DNA of 64,000 nucleotides from Cannabis sativa (taxonomy: Eukaryota; Streptophyta; Magnoliopsida; Rosales; Cannabaceae): the NCBI RefSeq assembly GCF_029168945.1, contig NC_083605.1:36593280-36657279 (forward strand), written 5' to 3'. Shown one piece after another: positions 58,409-64,000 of the stretch. The number at the start of each line of letters is the position of its first letter. Position 1 is the first letter of the stretch. A program made the translations under genes and the position numbers. The notes beneath the pieces are model-generated. The model did not search any database. It saw only the letters and a list, made by a program, of their open reading frames with translations, and was not told where the DNA came from.

Positions 58409-59815
58409 TGTTGGAAATTATTTTACCAGGATCTTAGATCTACTCATAAGTATGTTGATTAACACCCTAAATATGAACTTTCTAAAACGATGAAATAAAC
58501 ACAAAATAAACACATATAAAGTTTAGGAAACCTTACATTGGATGCAGCAGAATTAAATGACTCATTCCGTTCAGATCTCTAGCCCTTGATTCCTTTCTGT
58601 AGCAGAGCATTATCAATATCTGAACCTGGATCTCTTTCTCTGAATCTTTGATGCTGAAACTCCTTTGCTAATGATCTTTCTTCACGATCTTCCTCACTAT
58701 GATTGAGGTATCACTTGCTGTGTGTGGGCACTACTCATACACTAAGGATTTCGAAATTCAAGAGGGAAGAGAAAGAAGAAGTGGCAGCTAAAGATAGGGA
58801 GAGAGAAAGGCTCAGGTTTTTCTCTGAAGGAAAAATAGAAAATTTAAGTGTAATTTTCCTGAAGCCTTCACTATCTATTTATAGCATTCCACTAGGGTTA
58901 GGTTTGAATTATTTGGCATTAAAATAATGAAAATATAAGAGGGAAAACCCTACAAAAGTGGCCGGCCATGCAAGGTGGATTTGGGCCTCACTTTTTGCAA
59001 TTTTGCAGTTTTATCTTTTCTGCATCTGATTTTCTCAAAAACGCCAATTTTCTAATTCAACCATTTAAATGCCAATTCTAACTATTTAATAACTATAAAT
59101 AATTATTAAATAATATTGTCATTTATCATATTTATTAATTGAACCATAAAAAGTATCATAATTAACAAATATGCCCCTATAAACTCTTTCTTTACGATTT
59201 CGCCCTTACTTAGTGAAAAATTCACAAATAGACACAGTCTAATTTGAGAATTATAATTGATTAATCAAAACCAATTACATGAGTCTTACAAGAAATATTA
59301 TCTCAACTAGTGGGGGGACCATGGGTCTATATAACCGAGCTTCCAATAAGTAGATCAAGAATTTAGGACTAAAATTCACTGACTTATTAATTCTTCGTTG
59401 AATCCACGCATAGAACTTAGAATTGCACTCTCAGTATATAGAATGCTCTATATGCTCCACCATATAGACACATCATTAGTTATCCATTGTTATAATCCTA
59501 ATGTGATCAATGATCCTCTATATGAATGATCTACACAGTGAAGGGATTAGATTACCGTAACACCCTACTATGTATTTTATCCTTAAAACACTTGACCCCG
59601 TATAAATGATATTTCAACTTATGTGAAATGAGATCTCCACCATTTATTTTCGTTTGGTCAAGCTCGAAGGAGATCATCCTTTGCTTACTATTCGCCAGAT
59701 AGAAGCTATAGATTCCATGTTTACGCTAGCGCTCCCACTCAATTGCACTACCGAGTTCCCAAAATGTACGTATCACCCTGACCTAAAAGTAGGCTTAACT
59801 AACAAATCAAAGAAC
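58409..59815 (-). repeat. Family-B LTR, interrupted copy in E2
   Basis: It starts TGTTGGAAATTATTTTACC and follows the solo LTR at 46167 to about three quarters of its length (AACAAATCAAAGAAC), where a second family-B LTR begins. The left flank AGGTG is the probable target repeat. The rest presumably lies beyond the nested element, outside the window. Confidence 0.85.
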
Positions 59816-61710
59816 TGTTGGAAATTATTTTACCAGGATCTTAGATCTACTCACAAGTATGTTTATTAACATCCTAAATAAGAACTTTCTAAAATATTAA
59901 ATTAAACACATATAAAGTTTAAGAAACCTTACATTGGGTGCAGCGGAATTAAATGACTCCTTCCGTTTAGATCTCTAACCCTTGAATCCTTTCTGTAGCA
60001 GAGTATTATCAAGATCTGAACCTGGATCTTCTTTCTCTGAATCCTTGATGTTGAATCTCCTTTGCTGATGATCTTTCTTCACGATCTTTCTCACTATGAT
60101 TGAGGTATTGCTTGATGTGTGTGGGCACTACTCTAATCACTAAGGTAGTTCGAAATTATCAAGGAAGAATAGAGAGAGAGAGTGGCGGCTAGAGAAGATA
60201 AAGGAGGCTCAGGTTTTTCTGATTCAGAAAGTGTGTTTTTCCTGAAGCCTTCACTATCTATTTATAGCATTCCACTAGGGTTAGATTTGAATTATATGGC
60301 ATTAAAATAATGAAAAAATCAACTTAAAATACCTACAATAGGTGGCCGGCCATGGCATAATGGATTGGGCCTTGCTTTTTGCAATTTTGCAATTTTAACA
60401 CCTTTTGTATCCCATTTTCTCAAAAATGCCAATTTCCTAATTCAACCATTTAAATGCCAATTCTAACTATTTAATAACTATAAATAATTATTAAATAATA
60501 TTGTCATTTATCATATTTATTAATTGAACCATACAAAGTATCATAATTAACAAATATGCCCCTATTAACTCTTTCTTTACAATTTCGCCCTTACTTAGTG
60601 AAAATTTCACAAATGTATTACTAGCTTCAATTTGTGAATTATAATTGATTAATCAAAATCAATTACATGAGTCTTACAAACAATATTATCTCAACTAGTG
60701 GGGGGACCATGGGTCTATATAACCGAGCTTCCAATAAGTAGATCAAGAATTTAGCACTAAAATTCACTAACTTATTAATTCTTCGTTGAATCCACGCATA
60801 GAACTTAGAATTGCACTCTCAGTATATAGAATGCTCTATATGTTCCACCATATAGACACATCATTAGTTATCCATTGTTATAATCCTAATGTGATCAATG
60901 ATCCTCTATATGAATGATCTACACAGTAAAGGGATTAAATTACCGTAACACCCTACTATGTATTTTATCCTTAAAACACTTGACCTCGTATAAATGATAT
61001 TTCAGCTTATGTGAAATGAGATCTCCACCATTTATTTTCGTTTGGTCAAGCTCGAAGGATATCATCCTTTGCTTACTATTCGCCAGATAGAAGCTATAGA
61101 TTCCATGTTTATGCTAGCGCTCCCACTCAATTGCACTACCGTTTTCCCAAAAAGTACGTATCACCCTGACCTAAAAGTAGGCTTAACTAACAATTCAAGG
61201 AACACGAATAGCCTTTCAAGATTTAGCCTAATCATAACAGGATTAAGATCATTTGATCTAGGATCAACTTGGCGATATTGACTTGAATAGATTTTACGGT
61301 AAGTTTAATTAAATCTAAGTCAAAGTTCAATATCGGTCCCTTCCGATGCATACTCCATGCATCCAACCTGAGCTTTACTTTAACCAATGTTCTGGAAAGA
61401 ACATAGTATTTCTCCAAATACAAGTAAACTCTTGTTGTAGATTATCATATCAGTAAAACCCTGTGTCTGATAAATCTAGGAAACTTTATTCACATAGTCA
61501 TGTTTACTTCCCAATGTGATGACAGCACAATAAACATGATCAAGTATGTGAAAAGGGTTTAAGATGAATTTATAAATCAAATAGACAAGCAATTGATAAA
61601 GTGAGCCAAAACATACACAAATGAATGAAAAATACTTCTGTTTCTTTATTGATGTTGAATAAAATAGATTACATTGAAATGGAGTTTTATTTAGGGCATA
61701 AAATCTAACA
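59816..61710 (-). repeat. 3' LTR of element F
   Basis: 1895 bp. On the minus strand it begins TGTTAGATTTTATGCCC and ends TTTCCAACA. A CGGCCGGCCAC-like block and a TATATA promoter-like motif (near 60716-60722, minus orientation) are conserved among all three family-B LTRs. Confidence 0.9.
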
Positions 61711-61726
61711 AACTCCCACTTGCACT
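61711..61726 (-). other. Polypurine tract of element F
   Basis: On the minus strand GTGCAAGTGGGAGTT directly precedes the 3' LTR, as expected for a copia purine tract. Confidence 0.65.
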
Positions 61727-61739
61727 AATATAAAACTAA

Positions 61740-63978
61740 TTAGTACATATCAATTAATCCTAAATTTTGACGGTGCTTTTCAAAGGCTGTCACGGCCAGG
61801 ACTTTGGTGAATGGATCAGCTAGGTTGTCCTTTGTGTCAACTTTCTCAACTAGTACATCCCCTCTTGCCACGTATTCTCCGATAATGTGATACTTCCTTT
61901 CAATGTGTTTGCTTCTCTTGTGGCTTCGAGGTTCTTTACTGTTTGCTATTGCTCCATTGTTATCACAGAGTAGTATCAGAGGCTTTTCCATTCCAGGAAC
62001 AACTCCTATGCTGGTGAAGAACTTTCTTAGCCAGACAAGTTCTTTAGCAGCTTCGGCTGCTGCTATGTATTCAGCTTCCATAGTTGAGTCCGATATCGCG
62101 GTTTGTTTACCACTTCTCCAAACCACTGCTCCACCCCCAAGAGTAAACACCATCCCAGATGTAGATTTCCTGTCTTCAAGACTTGCCTGGAAATCTGAAT
62201 CAGTGTAGCCTATGGGATTTAAAGCACCACCCTTGTAGACTAACACAAGATTCCTTGTACTCTTTAAGTATTTCAGAATATACTTAACTGCATTCCAATG
62301 TTCTTGTCCTGGATTAGACTGATACCTGCTCACGATTCCAACAAAGATACCGTATGTCAGGTCTAGTGCACAACATTGCATACATTAGACTTCCAACTGC
62401 AGAGGCATAGGGAATATTTGCCATGTCCTCTATCTCTTGAGGATCAGTCGGTGACTGTTCCTTAGATAGACGAATACCATATCTAGAGGGCATGTTTTCC
62501 CCATTGGCATTGTTCATGAAGAATCTCTCTAAGACTTTGTCTATGTAGGTTGTTTGAGAGAGAGCAAGAGATCTGTTCTTCCGGTTTCTGATAATCTGAA
62601 TACCAAGAACATAGGCTGCTTCACCCAAATCTTTCATATCGAATTGAGTGTTGAGCCATTCCTTAATGTGAGTCATTTTCTTGACATTGTTTCCAATGAT
62701 CAAAATGTCATCAACATAAAGGACCAGGAATACTACTATTTGGTCTTCCTTGAGTTGGTAAACACAAGGTTCATCTTCATTCTGAAGAAAGCCGTAGGTC
62801 TTGATGATTTCATCAAACCTCTTGTTCCATGAGCGAGAAGCTTGCTTAAGTCCATAGATGGACCTGTTTAACTTGCAAACTTTCTTTTCCTGCCCAGGAA
62901 GAACATAACCTTCTGGTTGCTCCATATAGATGGTTTCTTCAAGTACCCCATTAAGGAAGGCAGTCTTGACATCCATTTGTCAGATTTCATAATCGAAAGC
63001 AGCAGCTATGGAGAGAAGAAATCGGATGGATTTGAGCATGGCAACAGGACTAAAAGTTTCCTCATAGTCCACGCCTTCTCTTTGAGTATAACCCTTGGCT
63101 ACAAGTCTAGCTTTAAAAGTTTCGACTTCGCCTCCAGCTCCTCTTTTCTTCTTGTAAACCCACTTGCATCCTATCGGATGATAGTCGTCAGGTGCGTCTA
63201 CATATTTCCAGACTTTGTTCTTTTTCATGGAATCCATTTCTGAATCCATGTCGGCTGACCATCGTTTCCGTTGCGGACTAGCCATTGCCTGTTTATAGGT
63301 TAATGGATCGTCATCAATACCGTCACCTACGACCATATTGATTTCACCATCGAAGCCATAACGAGCAGGTTTTGTTGAAACCCTCCCACTATGACGAGGT
63401 ACGATTGTCTTCTGAACAGAAACTTTAGTAGTAGATTTCTCAGTTTGTTCAACTGAGGGAGTGGGATTGTCTTCTTCACGAGTGAAAGAGGACGGAACAT
63501 TGGAAGGACTTATATCTGATAGCAATTCCTCTAGAACAACTTTACTTTTCGGTTTGTAGTCTTTAATATAGTTCTCTTCAAGAAAAGTAGCATTTGTAGA
63601 AACAAACACTTTATTATCCTTGTGACTATAAAATAGTCCACCCCTAGTCTCTTTAGAATTTCCAACAAACATGCATACTTCGGTACGTGATTCAAGTTTG
63701 CCTTCTTTCTTTCTTAAGACATGAGCAGGGCACCCCCAAATTTTGTAATGGCGTAAACTAGGTGTTCGACCATTCCAAAGTTCAACAGGTGTCTTAGGGA
63801 CTGCTTTAGATGGAACAACATTTAGAATGTCATTTGCCATTTGTATAGCATATTCCCAGAAGGACGTAGACAGAGTTGAATAACTCAGCATAGACCTAAC
63901 CATTTCCAAAAGAGTGCGATTTCTTCTTTCTGCAACTCCATTTTGTTGTGGAGTGGCAGCGTGTATTGGGATTCAATT
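61740..63978 (-). pseudogene. Integrase C-terminus, reverse transcriptase and RNase H of element F (broken)
   Basis: Read on the minus strand: PQQNGVAERRNRTLLEMVR (integrase Glu motif) near the window end, WGCPAHV and FVGNSKETRGG, then RT with CKWVYKKK, RLVAKGYTQ, MDVKTAFLNG, YMEQPEGY, YGLKQASRSWN and LYVDDILIIG. RNase H follows, with GYTDSDFQA, RKSTSGMVF, AEYIAAAEAAKE, LCDNNGAI and LADPFTK, ending at 61740. A TGA at 62980-62982 falls where copia RT usually has Trp before QMDV, and a frameshift near 62330-62380 splits RT from RNase H. A further TGA lies just upstream of the integrase motif. Few lesions suggest a younger element than E1/E2. Confidence 0.88.
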
Positions 63979-64000
63979 CCAAGTTCAATTAAATGATCTT

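Larger units (their letters stand above)
59816..64000 (-). mobile_element. Ty1/copia family B element F, minus strand (3' half; continues past the window)
   Basis: Its 3' LTR occupies 59816-61710, followed (reading leftward from the internal region) by a purine tract complement at 61711 and a pol region reading on the minus strand to the window end. It is inserted in another family-B LTR. Confidence 0.9.

Overview
The window is nuclear DNA from a flowering plant, most likely a eudicot. It is very AT-rich, with long introns using GT/AG junctions, a plant-type FHA-domain gene, and dense Ty1/copia elements, MITEs, MULE-like, Helitron-like, SINE-like and LINE remains. Fragments of plant gene families (RABA-type GTPase, G-type lectin receptor kinase, PMT methyltransferase) are also present. 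The species cannot be named from what is visible.

Layout. At 1-1573 two divergent members of an unrecognised small-protein family lie head to head (1-442 minus, cut by the window edge; 857-1573 plus). From 1574 to 6300 there is repeat-derived DNA. The only conserved single-copy gene is at 6572-13550: a seven-exon gene for a microspherule-protein-1-like FHA protein (EMB1967/At3g54350 type). From 13.7 to 20 kb come a MITE, AT-rich DNA, a LINE relic, and a 1.5 kb TIR element full of short palindromes.

From about 20.1 kb on, the window is a tandem array of a segmentally duplicated unit, here called D1 (20.1-34.2 kb), D2 (34.75-50.1 kb) and D3 (52.3 kb onward). The unit carries a 3' fragment of the MCRS1-like gene, a SINE/hAT-like element and a MITE, exon-like islands of unknown origin, one copy of the small-protein gene (29929, 39561, 53331), a short long-TIR repeat, a Helitron-like 3' end, and a copia family-A retrotransposon at the same site. 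D1 and D2 carry the whole series; the D3 piece begins later in the unit, so it lacks the first parts. D1 has gained a 4.4 kb palindrome-rich TIR element and a 2.5 kb segment holding a receptor-kinase fragment, and keeps only a truncated LTR. D2 has a nearly complete family-A element interrupted by a solo LTR of family B with a perfect 5-bp target duplication. D3 has a RABA GTPase exon fragment upstream of its gene, and its family-A element is cut by a family-B LTR that is itself cut by a family-B element running off the window.

Functionally, three genes look open and possibly expressed: the MCRS1-like gene and the small-protein copies at 29929 and 53331. The copy at 857 is open but has lost its C-terminal tail to a nonsense change, the 39561 copy has a nonsense codon in mid-protein, and the 1-442 copy is only partly visible. 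All transposon proteins seen are broken. The most noteworthy features are the expanding small-protein family, the evidence that the family-A retrotransposon was copied by segmental duplication rather than by new insertion, and a TIR-element family built around a GAAACCGGTTTC-type palindrome.
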